NCBI GenBank assembly: GCA_029224185.1 | Contig: CM055198.1 | Span: 25,261,963 to 25,325,962, forward strand | Length of the DNA stretch: 64,000 bases | Source: Karalla daura | Lineage: Eukaryota > Chordata > Actinopteri > Chaetodontiformes > Leiognathidae | Reading direction: 5' to 3' | Shown: positions 49,857 to 61,080 of the stretch, piece by piece | Layout: the number at the start of each line of letters is the position of its first letter | How positions within the stretch are numbered: position 1 is the stretch's first letter | The notes under the pieces: model-generated | The model's input: the letters and a program-made list of their open reading frames with translations, nothing else | Told to the model about the DNA's origin: nothing | Database searches by the model: none | Program-made: the position numbers and the translations under genes

Positions 49857-50789
49857 TCATCTGCATTTCAGAAAAACAAGACTTTTAGATACAATGCGGA
49901 TCTTAGACAAATTGAGCCCATAAAGTAAAGGGTTGAAAATGGGCTGACAGGTGAGCCAATACAGGGACAAACAGATTCTCAGAATATTTGGCAGATTGTT
50001 CATGTCAAACCTGCTCTGTAAGATCTCGAAACAGGCGCCGCAGGAGAAGTTGAGCAGTGAGGCCAGGTGAGGGGAGCAGGTGCTCAGCACTTTCTGTTGT
50101 GTCCGTTTACAGCCTGTGAAACAAATCTTTAGAATCTTCATGTATGTGAATAAGATCAGAATGAGAGGACCAAAGACTGAGAGTGCAGAGATAAACAGTC
50201 CATAGAAGTTGTTGACGGTGGTGTCGGAGCAGGACAGCTTGACGATGGAGTAGTTGTCGCAGTAAACCTTGTTGATGACGTTGCTGCAGAGCTGCAGAGA
50301 GGAGCTCAGGCACGTCATCACAACACACAGCAGCAAAGGGCAAAGCCAGGTCACAGCAATGAGCAGCACAATTCTTCTCAGTGTCATGCGTGAGTTGTAC
50401 TGCAGGGGGCAGCAGATGGCCAGGTACCTGTCATAGGACATGATGGCCAGGTTCAGATACTCGACACCTCCGTACGAGTACAGAAAGGTGTTCTGCAGGA
50501 AGCAGAGCGGAGCAGCCACGGTGTGCAGGTCTGAGAGGATCTGCAGCAGCAGCAGAGGGAACAGAGCTGTGCTGCCGTACAGCTCATTGATGAACAGGCT
50601 GCACAGAAACACGTACATGGGCTCATGGAGGCTCCTGTTGATGCAGATCAGCACCACCAGGAACAGGTTGGTGACCACGATGAGAACATACAGAGTCAGA
50701 ACAATCAGGAAGAACAAGTATCTGAGGCGCCCGGTGTCCATGTAGGCGGTGAGGGTGAAGAACGCTGGCTGGGAGGAGTTCATCATCAT
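49857..50789 (-). CDS. Olfactory receptor OR-F
   Basis: Single-exon odorant GPCR of 310 residues, start ATG 50789 (MMMNSSQPAFF, glycosylation NSS). Marks: PMYVFLCSLFINELYG, MSYDRYLAICCPLQY, KVYCDNYSIVKLSCSDTTV, KVLSTCSPHLASLL, NPLLYGLNLSKIR. The TM1-TM3 part is identical in DNA to OR-G over 234 bases and nearly so to OR-D/E, whereas TM3 (QNTFLYSYGGVEYLNLAI) and TM4-TM6 are distinct. OR-G lies head-to-head about 1.3 kb away. Confidence 0.95.
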   Translation of the reverse strand: MMMNSSQPAFFTLTAYMDTGRLRYLFFLIVLTLYVLIVVTNLFLVVLICINRSLHEPMYVFLCSLFINELYGSTALFPLLLLQILSDLHTVAAPLCFLQNTFLYSYGGVEYLNLAIMSYDRYLAICCPLQYNSRMTLRRIVLLIAVTWLCPLLLCVVMTCLSSSLQLCSNVINKVYCDNYSIVKLSCSDTTVNNFYGLFISALSVFGPLILILFTYMKILKICFTGCKRTQQKVLSTCSPHLASLLNFSCGACFEILQSRFDMNNLPNILRICLSLYWLTCQPIFNPLLYGLNLSKIRIVSKSLVFLKCR

Positions 50790-51035
50790 TTCAAGTGGAA
50801 TTCATCATCATCATCATCATCATCATAAACACCACGTTCAGTCCAACATCATCACACTGCTCTCAGCTTGGACTGAGTCCACCCAATGTCACATTTTGCT
50901 GTCATAGTAGTTGACCTGAGCTCGCTGCTCGATGAAACGCTCATCTGTCCACAACTGCACCTCACCTCCTCCTCCAGCTCAGAGCACCCGCCTGCTTTTA
51001 ACCTCCTCATGTCAGGGGAGCACAGCTCAGCTCAG

Positions 51036-51082
<47 letters not shown>

Positions 51083-52112
51083 AAGCCTGCTTGACCTCCT
51101 TTTGTAACTCCCTGCTGCGGATAATGTCAACTTTAATATAACTGATGTTTCTCTGGTTTTATAAGCAACCAAGATTGCATTCATGAACCAGTGGTCAATG
51201 ATTTTAGTAGGTGGAGTGACAGCTCTTTCTTAAAATAAATGTTCTTAAAACCAAAGAATTTATTGATTGTAGGAAAGAGCCTTCACCACACTCCCCTGAT
51301 CTTATTCATGGTCAGGTGGTCGACATATTTCTTGGCACAATCGTTGGTAGTAGCCTCACATTTGAGGCCAACGTAGATGCAATCTGCACAAACGCCCACC
51401 AGCGCATGCATTTTGATCGGAAGCTGGCGACCCACTGTCCGACCCACTCGCCTTCCTGCTCAAGCCCCTGCCTTCTGGCTGTGGGTCATGGGTCGTAGGT
51501 CTAGAATGAACAGGTTAAAAAAGTCCTTCATACCATTAACAGCTGGCCTCCTCAATGCTCTACTGTGAGCCTGCTCTTCTTGGACATTATGGACTGAAGC
51601 ATCAACATCTTTATGTGAGCATGTGTGCTGTTGTTTTTGTTTTCTTGTGTGCTCTGCTGGCTGTGCACCAAATTGCCCCCCAGGGGGATAATAAAGTTTT
51701 CTGAACTGATAGATGGCCCTCCCAAGCTGGTTCTGAGGTTTCTCTCCATGACAGCACTGTTGATGTGAGGTGACAGCACAAAGGAGATAACATGGTCTAC
51801 CTGGTTGGAGGTGTGAGAGGGTGGAGGCCCTCTGCTCTGCCAGTGTGGAGCAGAGTGACTGGAGCAGGGGGTGGATCCTGCATCAGAGTGGGGGTGGTCT
51901 GACTGACGGACCAGCTGAAAAGCAACAGGCTCCAAGGCTCCGTTCAGGTGGCAGGGAGTCAGCTTGTTCCTGAACCTCCTGTCTCTCTGCATCTCTGGAT
52001 GCAAAGACAACCACTGTATCTCTTCATCCTCCTGTACTCCAAGCACTCTTGCTGGTGTACTGATGCCTTGTGGTCCGTGAGGAGGGATGAGTTCCTCCAC
52101 TGAGCTGTGGGG
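50790..52112. other. Shared upstream region of OR-F and OR-G
   Basis: Probable promoters at both ends. It holds an ATC trinucleotide run (about 50804-50826), a CA repeat (about 51039-51080) and a dead retrotransposon 3' end (next entry). An open minus-strand frame at 51552-52100 is not recognised as a protein. Confidence 0.45.
51245..51710 (+). mobile_element. 3' end of a non-LTR retrotransposon
   Basis: Translation gives VDIFLGTIVGSSLTFEANVD and AICTNAHQRMHFDRKL, then after a gap RSRMNRLKKSFIPLTAGLLN, the usual C-terminal blocks of fish RT elements. The tail CCCCCCAGGGGGATAATAAA near 51680 is the typical 3' end. Degraded and internally deleted. Confidence 0.75.
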
Positions 52113-53072
52113 ATGGGGATGATGGTGAATGCCTCACACGTCTCTTATTTCTCCCTCACTGCCTACTCTGATGTTGGAGCTCTCAGATACTTGTTCTTCC
52201 TGATTGTTCTGACTCTGTATGTTCTCATCGTGGTCACCAACCTGTTCCTGGTGGTGCTGATCTGCATCAACAGGAGCCTCCATGAGCCCATGTACGTGTT
52301 TCTGTGCAGCCTGTTCATCAATGAGCTGTACGGCAGCACAGCTCTGTTCCCTCTGCTGCTGCTGCAGATCCTCTCAGACCTGCACACCGTGGCTGCTCCG
52401 CTCTGCTTCCTGCAGATCTTCTGCTTGTACTCGTACGGAGGTATTGAGTTTTTCAGCCTGGCCATCATGTCCTACGACCGCTACCTGGCCATCTGCTGCC
52501 CCCTGCAGTACCACACACGCATGACGTCTGCTCGGGTGACTCTGCTCACGGCTCTGGCCTGGTGCTACTCTCTGCTCATCAACATGTTCATCGTGTCGTG
52601 TCTGACGGCACCGCTGCAGCTCTGCAGCAACACCATCCACAAGGTTTACTGCGACAACTACTACGTGGTGAGGCTGGCCTGCTCCGACACCACCGTCAAC
52701 AACATCTTCGGCCTGACGCACATGTTCACCGTCATCTTCGGCCTCATCATGTTGATCCTGTACTCGTACGTCCGGATCCTCCGGGTCTGCTGCTCCGGGT
52801 CCACACGGACCCGTCAGAAGGCGCTGAGCACCTGCTCCCCTCACCTGGCCTCGCTGCTCAACTTCTCCTGCGGCTGCTTCTTTGAGATCGTGCAAAGTAG
52901 GTTCAATGTGACGGGAATTCCCAACGAGATGTGTATTTTCCTGTCTCTGTACTGGCTCCTCTTCCAGCCCCTCATCAACCCACTGCTGTATGGTCTCAAA
53001 ATGTCCAAAATCCGTCTGGTGTGCAGGAGTGTGCTGAGTGGAGAGACGGTTCAGACTCAGGCAGAGAGCTGA
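52113..53072 (+). CDS. Olfactory receptor OR-G
   Basis: Single-exon odorant GPCR of 319 residues from ATG 52113 (MGMMVNASHVSYF, glycosylation NAS); ATGs at 52119 and 52122 are alternatives. Marks: PMYVFLCSLFINELYG, MSYDRYLAICCPLQYHTRM, KVYCDNYYVVRLACSDTTV, KALSTCSPHLASLL, INPLLYGLKMSKIR. Bases 52182-52415 equal the inverted 50493-50726 of OR-F exactly, while the flanking coding sequence differs strongly. The tail ends ETVQTQAES. Confidence 0.95.
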   Translation: MGMMVNASHVSYFSLTAYSDVGALRYLFFLIVLTLYVLIVVTNLFLVVLICINRSLHEPMYVFLCSLFINELYGSTALFPLLLLQILSDLHTVAAPLCFLQIFCLYSYGGIEFFSLAIMSYDRYLAICCPLQYHTRMTSARVTLLTALAWCYSLLINMFIVSCLTAPLQLCSNTIHKVYCDNYYVVRLACSDTTVNNIFGLTHMFTVIFGLIMLILYSYVRILRVCCSGSTRTRQKALSTCSPHLASLLNFSCGCFFEIVQSRFNVTGIPNEMCIFLSLYWLLFQPLINPLLYGLKMSKIRLVCRSVLSGETVQTQAES

Positions 53073-53842
53073 GAGCAGAGAGCAGAGAGCGGAGAGCTGA
53101 GCAGGCCTGAGGCACCTCCTGTCTGGGTCTGAGAGACTGAGAAGACCTGAGACCAAACCTCACACACATTCACACAGGCTTGTTGTGCCATATCCTGCAG
53201 ATTGCGCCTTTTAGTTCTGAACTCGACTTTGTCTGAAGTTTAACAGTTAAACATTTGTTTTCTCCTGCTTTTATGCACCTGGGTTGGCTCTTGTGTCATA
53301 ACTTATTACTTATTGTAGTTTTAAAAAAAGTGCTTGAATTTCACCATTGAGACTTTGTGATTGTGTGCGACAGACAGCAGCCGGTCTTGATCCTGCTCTG
53401 GTCCTGGCCCTGGTCCACAGTGGGGACATAAAACATGACTAAATGTCATCAGAATCATCAATACTCCTCTACTGGAATCTCTATCGGGATAAAATCACAA
53501 GCAGTCAGAGGAGAAGTATTGATGCGCTGATCACCAATAAAGATAAAGGAATCAAACAATGTAAAAATCAATTAAGTGTCTTTCTCTCAGTCAAAGCTGC
53601 TCAGTTGGTTTCACACTCACACATGAACAAACATGAATGTGGATGCTGTTTTTGTGTTTTTTCTCACACACACACACACTCACACACACAGACACAGGCG
53701 TTCACACACAATCAAACACTCACTCAGCCTCACACACACACACAGTTCATTCAGTCATTGAGATGTAATAATGAAGCAATCACCGATAAAATCTGAACCA
53801 GGTTGTTGGTGACTGAATCACCGATACCACGTGACTGTAGCT
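53073..53842. other. OR-G 3' flank and OR-H 5' flank
   Basis: No gene recognised; CA/CT-rich stretches at about 53665-53745. Confidence 0.4.
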
Positions 53843-54002
53843 CTACTTCCTGTGATGTCATTGACCCTGAGGAGCTGCAGCCCTACTTCCTGTGATGTCA
53901 TTGACCCTGAGGAGCTGCAGCCCTACTTCCTGTGATGTCATTGACCCTGAGGAGCTGCAGCCCTACTTCCTGTGATGTCATTGACCCTGAGGAGCTGCAG
54001 CC
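53843..54002 (+). repeat. Four tandem 40-bp repeats upstream of OR-H
   Basis: Four exact copies of a unit beginning CTACTTCCTGTGATGTCATT and ending GAGGAGCTGCAGCC, stopping 43 bases before the OR-H start codon. Each unit contains TGATGTCA, one base from the CRE palindrome TGACGTCA, and ACTTCCTG, an ETS-like core. The OR-H frame stays open through part of the array but the array is more likely promoter or 5' UTR. Confidence 0.9.
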
Positions 54003-54045
54003 CCGGATAAAGCCTGGGCACCGAGCAGTGCAGGAGGAGGTGGTG

Positions 54046-54978
54046 ATGAACGGCTCGGTGGTGCTGAGGCTGAGCGTGTACGATGCGCTGGGCGTCCACC
54101 GGGGGGCGCTGGCCGCCGGGGTGCTGCTGCTGTACGTGTCGGGGCTGTGCCTCAACCTGCTGCTGCTCCTGGCCGTGCTGTCCGCCCGCCGCCTGCGCCG
54201 CCCCTGCTACGTGCTGCTGCTGAACCTGTGTGTGAGCGGCGTGCTGGGCAGCTCCGCCGTGGGCCCGTCCGTCACGCTGCAGCTGCTGGCGCCGCGGCCG
54301 CGGGCGGCGCTGGCGCCGTGCCTGGCCCAGGCCTTCTTCAGCAGCGTGTACGCCGGCGCCATGTTCTGCCTGCTGGCGCTGATGGCGTACGACCGCTATG
54401 TGGCGGTTTGTCGCCCGCTGCTGTACCAGCGCCTCATGGCGCCGCGGCGGCTGCTGCTGATGCTGCTGGCCGTCTACGTGCTGCTGGGCGCCGTGGCGGG
54501 CGGGCAGGTGCTGCTGGCCTCGCGGCTGCGTCCGTGCCACCGCTCGCTGGACAAACTGGCGTGCGACGCGGTGGCGGTGGCGCGGCTGTCGTGCGGTGGC
54601 GGCGCGGCGGCGGCGGCGGTCGGCGTGCTGGGGCTGGTCAGCGCGCTCTGCCTGGTGGCGGCGCCCTGCGGCCTCGTCCTCCTGTCCTACGGCCTCATCC
54701 TGCGGGCGGTGGCACGCAGCGCCAGCCGCTCCCACCGGAGGGCGCTGCAGACCTGCATCCCACACCTCCTCGTCTTCCTCAACTTCTCGGCCGCCTCCTT
54801 CGCCGGCCTCGTCTACAACCGGCTCAGCGCGGCGGCGGCGCCCAGCACCCAGGTCCTCACCTGCCTCCTGTTCTTCATCTTCCCTCCTCTGCTGCACCCG
54901 CTCATCTATGGCATCAAGATGCAGGAGATCCGTCTGAGCCTGAGGAAGATGATGATGAAGGACAGGAACAGGCTGTGA
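54046..54978 (+). CDS. Divergent GC-rich olfactory receptor OR-H
   Basis: Single-exon OR-like GPCR of 310 residues, start ATG 54046 (MNGSVVLRLSVYDALG, glycosylation NGS). Marks: PCYVLLLNLCVSGVLGSSAV after TM2, MAYDRYVAVCRPLLYQRLM, loop-2 Cys residues, HRRALQTCIPHLLVFLNFS in TM6, HPLIYGIKMQEIR in TM7 (NPxxY changed to HPLIY). Composition is very unlike OR-A to OR-G: third positions are almost all G or C, and the gene has Ala/Leu-rich runs (GGGAAAAAVGVLG in TM5). Its closest relative in the window is the OR pseudogene at 20681-21588 (NLCVNGVFGSS, MAFDRYLAICRPL, LQTCLPHL-type TM6), so these two flank the OR-A to OR-G group. Large antisense frames are GC artefacts. Confidence 0.9.
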   Translation: MNGSVVLRLSVYDALGVHRGALAAGVLLLYVSGLCLNLLLLLAVLSARRLRRPCYVLLLNLCVSGVLGSSAVGPSVTLQLLAPRPRAALAPCLAQAFFSSVYAGAMFCLLALMAYDRYVAVCRPLLYQRLMAPRRLLLMLLAVYVLLGAVAGGQVLLASRLRPCHRSLDKLACDAVAVARLSCGGGAAAAAVGVLGLVSALCLVAAPCGLVLLSYGLILRAVARSASRSHRRALQTCIPHLLVFLNFSAASFAGLVYNRLSAAAAPSTQVLTCLLFFIFPPLLHPLIYGIKMQEIRLSLRKMMMKDRNRL

Positions 54979-56394
54979 CTTCGTTAAGGAGGAAAACTCA
55001 ATCTACCTTTTTTTATATTCACTTCACATAATGTGTACATATGTAATCTATTTGTCTATATGTGTATATACCCTCTGTAGTATTTATATACATATATACA
55101 TAAATACTGCAGAAGAAAAACAACCTTCAGGTCCAGAACTGTGGCCACTTCAGAGTTTTATTACAGTGGAGACAGAAACTCAGAGTCTCTGGTCAGTGTT
55201 AGTTCATTCCAGTTGAGGCCGATGGAGGGTTAACGTTAGTCAATAACAGAACGACTAACAGGACAATAACTGCTATACATCACAGATGCAAACTGAAACT
55301 GTGCCCCGGAAACAAAAGCATGATGCTAAACCAGACCAGCATAAAAAAAAATTCATACAAAAACTTCATGGTACATTTTGTAAATGAAAACTGGAATAAA
55401 TAGATAAATAGACAGGTTAAAAAGGAGAATATTGCCCCTTGCAAAGACTGAAAAGAACAGTTGTCATAGTAAGCTTAAAAGTCTGAAGACAGTTAGTGCT
55501 CTTAGTTAGTAGCCCTTAGTTAGTTAGTAGTTTGGAATGGGTCCAGGATCCATTCTAGAGATAAGGAATAGTAATCAGTCAACAGATTAACACATTAAAC
55601 ACAAGCGCGCACACACACACGCACGCACACAGGTTCTGTGTTCAGTCTGTTCAGACCCAGACCTTTGACCTGAGTTTCCCTCAGGTTAGGGTCAGGGTTA
55701 GTAGCGCCTCCTCTCAGTGAGTGGAGGTACTGCAGTGATTCTTTACAGGACACTGTGTGATGGGGATTATTTGTCTGTTGAACTGACTGTCTGTGTCCTA
55801 ACCTGGAGTCAGAGCATTGAGTTGGAACATTGTGGGAATCACAACCAGCTGGTTGGATGAGTCTGTGTCGGGACTCTGAGCTGAATAAAACTGACTGCGA
55901 CAAGCTTCTCTCAAGTTTCTGTTGTTATTTGTTTGATTTTCTACTGAACTCTGAGTCGACCTCCGACCTTCAACTGTGGGCCTGACCTGTGTTTACTGTT
56001 GTTTCCTTGGTTCCCTGTAAGCGTCCGGTGTCTGTGCAGACATCCTGTCCCGAGGAACTGCTCCTCCTCCTGAGGAGGTGCACTGCTCCTCCTGGCGCTC
56101 CTCTGGGGTTAATTACTGACATGTAAACATGATGACATCACAACGTCCACATGGACACATCACAAGACAAACACCTCAAAACATGTTTTTGAATCCACCC
56201 AGAGCGAAACCTTGACCTCTGACCTCTGTGAAGAACACAGAAAAGAAGCAGATAATATCAATGAATGATGGGCAAACTGGTTAATGCAAAACTTCAACTG
56301 TATTTAGAGTTCAAGTTCATAACAATGTCACTGCGAGACAAAGTAGAGCCAACAAAGCTGTAGAAAACAAAACAGAGTAGAACTGAACAGACAG
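54979..56394. other. OR-H 3' flank
   Basis: No gene recognised. Short TA/CA runs at 55036-55110 and 55604-55632. Some telomere-like AGGTTAGGGTCAGGGTTAG at about 55683-55701. Confidence 0.4.
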
Positions 56395-56707
<313 letters not shown>

Positions 56708-57059
56708 GTGGTATAGCCGTTAGCATAGCTGCCTTCCACACGGTCGGCCAGCCACGGATAGGCGTAGAAGACAATCCCACAATCAGGATGGAAGCTCCAG
56801 GATCCAGACCCTCCTGAGTTTTGTGTTTATCACACTCTGAAAGTGATGTTCTTTTGTACAATTTTTGGCTGCTGTACAGAATACTTCTCCTTTGTGGATG
56901 AATCAACTATCTGCTATCTTTATTGAGTAAAATAAAGCAATGTTGTCAAGATATTTATTTGAAAATTTGGATAATGAATACATTAACAGATGACGTACAA
57001 AAAGATAATTTAAAAGACAAATGAACAGTATATACAATATACAGAACATAAGGTACATT

Positions 57060-57850
57060 GTGCATCAGTTAACATATGTACAATATGAAGCAAGTGGCTT
57101 TTACAGCAGCATATTCACTTCCTCTCTCTGCAATCCACCTGGCCCTTTCAGCCTCATAAAGGTCAGTCCGCTGTAACTCCGTCATCTCCTTGACCCTGCC
57201 CTGTGCCTTGTACAGGGAGAACACTTTTGCAGGGCAGTAAATATACTTCCCTGGCACATTGAGAATGGATGTGAGGCCCCTTCCTTAATGGCAGGTGACA
57301 GGAAATGCACAGACAATCTATTGGTTGCTGCTCTGCTGACCTCCTCTTTGCCCTGTCCTCCGCTGCCTTCATAGCTTGAGCTGCTGAGGAGCTGGGCTGT
57401 GTCTTATCCTTATACCAGTTAGGGTTAGGGCTAGGGCTAGGGTTAAGATTAGCACACCACTCCAGTCATGGCCTGGGTCTGGAGGGGCTCACTGGCACCT
57501 GCTACCTGCTGACGTACGTCTCAGCTGCTTGGTGGGATTGGCAGGTGATGTCCCACAGAGGGTGTAGGCATCCCCATGTTTCTGGAGGTCACAAACACTG
57601 CAGACAGGAACTGGCACAAAGAGCTGTACAGAGGATGATCTTCTGATACACACTGCACTGCATGCAATGGAACAAGTCTAACTTGATGGTAATGTCCAGA
57701 AGTGGCCTCAGTAACAAGAGCCTCTGCAGTCTTTCAGCTGTCCCATAGGAGATGCTCCTGAACCCTGGGATCCAGCCGCTTGAAGGCAGCAGAGCAGTCC
57801 CAAAAATATTAAAAAGTAGTTTCATGAAAATAATAATTATTGAATACATA
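57060..57850 (-). pseudogene. Unassigned decayed coding sequence, probably mobile-element derived
   Basis: On the minus strand coherent stretches run in more than one frame: 57840-57600 (GTALLPSSGWIPGFRSISYG, RLLLLRPLLDITIKLDLFHC) and 57270-57080 (MPGKYIYCPAKVFSLYKAQG, RVKEMTELQRTDLYEAERAR). Their amino-acid texture looks like real protein, but I do not recognise a family. Short telomere-like GGGTTAGGG units lie at 57418-57446. Confidence 0.3.
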
Positions 57851-57959
57851 CTGTAGAAAACCCTAAGCTAAACTGTGGATCTCCTGCATTATGATATCAA
57901 CACATGGTTGAAGCAGCTCTCCATTTCTCCATTGCTCTTTAACTAACTAAGTAACTTTG

Positions 57960-60753
57960 TTCTAAGTGTCAGTTCATAACAGCCGTTATCTCAGGACACT
58001 TCACACAGAGAGCAACAACATGTCCACAGTGGACACCCCCTGTCCTTAGACCCTCACAAAGGCTGAGGAACAACTCCCCAGAAAAACCCTGACAGGGAGA
58101 ACAAGGAGAAACCTCAGAGAGAGACAGAGGAGGAGATCCTCCCCCAGGAGGACAGGAGGACACAAGCATATGTTAGTCCTGCACAGTCATGGAAAAAGAA
58201 AGGAGACGAAGAAGTATAGGCGGAGGAGGTGAAGGAGGAGAATGAGGACAACAGATGGTGAGAGACCAAGAGGAGGGTGAGAAGCTAGAGGGAACGTGAG
58301 CCCGATCCACACCACAGAGAGAACAGAGAAGATAGAGCTCAATGTGCTGGGGACCCCCAGCAGACTCAGCCTAGAGCAGCTTATCTAGGATTGTGGGTCT
58401 ATGTGTAGGCTCTGTCAAAGAGGAGGGTTTGTAACCTCCTCTTGAAGGTAGAGAGGGTGTCTGCCTCCAGGACTGAGACTGGGAGATGGTTCCACAGCAG
58501 AGGGCCTTGGTAGCTGAAGGCTCTGGCTCCACATCTAGACTTAGAGATTCTTGGAACCACCAGTAGGCTTGTATTCAGAGAACGGAGTGTCCTAGTGGGG
58601 CAATAGGGTTTTATCAGGTCTGAGATATAAGAGGGTGCCAGACCATGAAGAGCTTTATAGACAAGGAGAAGGATTTGGAACTGAATCCTGAATGGTACAG
58701 GAAGCCAGTGCTAGGAGGCCAGAACAGGAGAGATATGATCTCTGTCTAGTTTTAGTCAGGACACGAGCTGCCGCGTTCTGAAGGAGCTGCAGAGTTCTCA
58801 TCACCTGTTGGAGCATCCAGCCAGTAGAGAGGAGCAGTAGTCCAGCCTGGAGGTAACAGAGGCTGGACCAGCTGTTCTGCTGCATGGAGGGAGGAGGAGC
58901 CTCATGTTAGTGATATTGTGGAGGTGGAAGTAGGCAGTCTGTGAGATAAACTTTACGTGGGAGCTAAAAGACAGGTCTGGATCCAAGCTAACACCTAGGT
59001 TCTTTATGGTGGTGGCAGAGGGAGTAGCAGATCTATTTTGTAGAGCTATGGTGTCAGATATAGAGTCAGGTAGGTGTTTTGGACCTATGAGCAGTAACTC
59101 TGTTTTTTCAGAGTTCAGAAGGAGGAAATGATGGGTCCTCCAGGCCTTAATGTCATCAAGGCAGGACTGAAGCTGCTGTAGACGGTTGATAGATAGATAT
59201 AACTGAGAGTCATCAGCGTAACAGTGGAAATCTATAGAGTGACTCCTGATGATATCACCTAGAGGGAGCATATATACAGAGAAGAGAACTGGACCGAGCA
59301 CAGATCCTTGTGGAACCCCGTGGCTGACTTTAGTGGGTGGAGGTTGGTTATCACTGACACAAACAAACTGATATGGGTCTGAAAGATAGGACCAGAACCA
59401 GTCTAAAGCAGAGCCTCTGATTCCAAGCTGATATTCAGTCTCCTTAGTAAGATCTGGTGGTCAACTGGATCAAAAGCAGCACTGAGATCTAACAAGACAA
59501 GCACTGAAACAAGACCCTGGTCAGACGCCATTAAGAGGTCATTAGTGACTTTAACCAGTGCAGTCTCAGTGCTAGGATTCATTCTAAAACCAGACTGGAA
59601 GCACTCAGATAAACTATTGTTATTGAGGTGTTCACAGAGCTGGTTGGTAATGATTCTCTGTAGGATTTTTGAGATGAAGATGAGATTAGAGATCAGCCTG
59701 TAGTTCACTAGAGTTCCTGGATGGAGGGACGGTTTCTTAAGGAGGGGTTTGATTATTGCAACTTTGAACTTAAGAGGAACGTAACCTGTTGTTAGGGACA
59801 GGTTGATGAGGTCCAGTAAAGAAGTGGTGATTAAAGGCAGCACTTCCTTTAACAGCTCAGTGTTAATGTGGTCGAGGAGGCAGGTCGATGATTTAGAGGA
59901 GGAGATGATAGTGGTCAGCTGATGCAGGTCAATGGGGTCAAATGAAGACAGTGACCTGTCTGTATCCCCAGCTGTATCCTGAATAGCAGCAACAGGGGGT
60001 AGATTAACTGCAGTAGATGCTAGGTGGTTCTTAATAGCTTGTCTGATCTTCATCATTTGGTTATTGAAGAAAATCATCAAGTCTCCACTGCTGAGATGTG
60101 TGGGAACACACTGCTCAGTGGAGTTATGACTGAGTCAGCCTGGCTATAGTGCTGAACAGAAACCTGGGGTTCTGCTTATTTTCCTCTATCAGAGAGGAGG
60201 AGTATCTGGCTCTGGCATTACACAGAGCCAGCCTGTATGTTTTCATCTTTCCAGGTCTGAAAAATATTGGTGTTTTAGTCAAGCACCATTTCCTCTCTAA
60301 CTTCCGTGTTAGCTGCTTTAGGTGGAGAGTCTCTGGAGTAAACCAGGGGGCGGATCTTGGTCTAGAGATAGTCTTTTTAGTTAGGGGTGCAGCCGAGTCG
60401 AGAGTCTCGTGAAGGGAGGTGATAAAGCTATCAGTGAGGTGATCAATGAGGGAGGGACTCAGGCTTTCATAGCAGAGAGGGGCTGTGTCTTATGTACATA
60501 CTGGTTTTCTTTCTCACATGACCAGCTAGAAGGAAGTTAAAGAGATTAAAGAGTGGTCAGATATCACTGGGTTAGGGGGGGAAACAGTCAGCTGTTTCAT
60601 TTCAACACCATAAGATAGAACCAGGTCCAGGGTGGGGTTGAAGCAGTGTGTGGGTTCATGCTGGCAGAAGCCAATGGACTCGACTATAGAGGTGAATGCT
60701 GTGCTGCAGCTATCACTGACTACAGCTACATGAATACTAAGGTCACCGATCAT
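57960..60753 (-). mobile_element. L2-like non-LTR retrotransposon copy (family 2), decayed
   Basis: Reads on the minus strand: end of the endonuclease domain (60753-60526, PVISDHSLISLTS), linker and RT (60080-59403, from MMIFFNNQMMKIRQ, with FKVAIIKPLLKKPSLHPGTL and LSAAFDPVDHQILLRRL), RT core with catalytic FHCYADDSQLYL at about 59220 (59301-58801), then VTSRLDYCSSLLAG. The LQTLLF-type end and 3' UTR run to about 57960. Breaks: a frameshift near 59410 (SALDWFW lies out of frame), another near 58800 and a gap with shift between EN and RT. The 5' part is missing. It shares long identical segments with 46728-47616, so both are recent copies. Confidence 0.8.
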
Positions 60754-60899
60754 AATGATGTTGTCAGTGTTGAAAGAAATTCAGGAAATTCAGACAGAAT
60801 TTCACATCTCTGGAGCTCATTTCCACAACAACAGGCACAGCGATCACACTGGGCTTTATGGTGAACTGCAAACAGCTTACCTGCTGAGCCAAAGCACCA

Positions 60900-61080
60900 C
60901 TTTAACTAGAGAGATAGATCTATCGCTCTAGATTTATCTATCAATCTATCTTGAGTGATAGGTCGACCTATTTAGATCCATTTACCTAGAGACAGATCTT
61001 TTAGATTGATAGATCAATCTATCTTGATTGATACATATATCTACATATCTATTATCTATCTGTACCATATCTACTGTAAA
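60900..61080. repeat. Degenerate GATA/ATCT-rich sequence
   Basis: Many ATCTATC and GATAGAT units, including locally palindromic stretches, consistent with an old TAGA microsatellite. Confidence 0.6.

Noticed and set aside
52374..53156. 260-codon minus-strand frame
   Set aside because: Antisense shadow of OR-G.
53843..54002. CRISPR-like array of four repeats
   Set aside because: Direct head-to-tail 40-bp units with no spacers, in a vertebrate genome.
53938..55031. 319-codon minus-strand and 294-codon plus-strand alternative frames
   Set aside because: Shadows of the GC-rich OR-H; Gln/His/Arg- and Ala/Gly/Pro-rich without family features.
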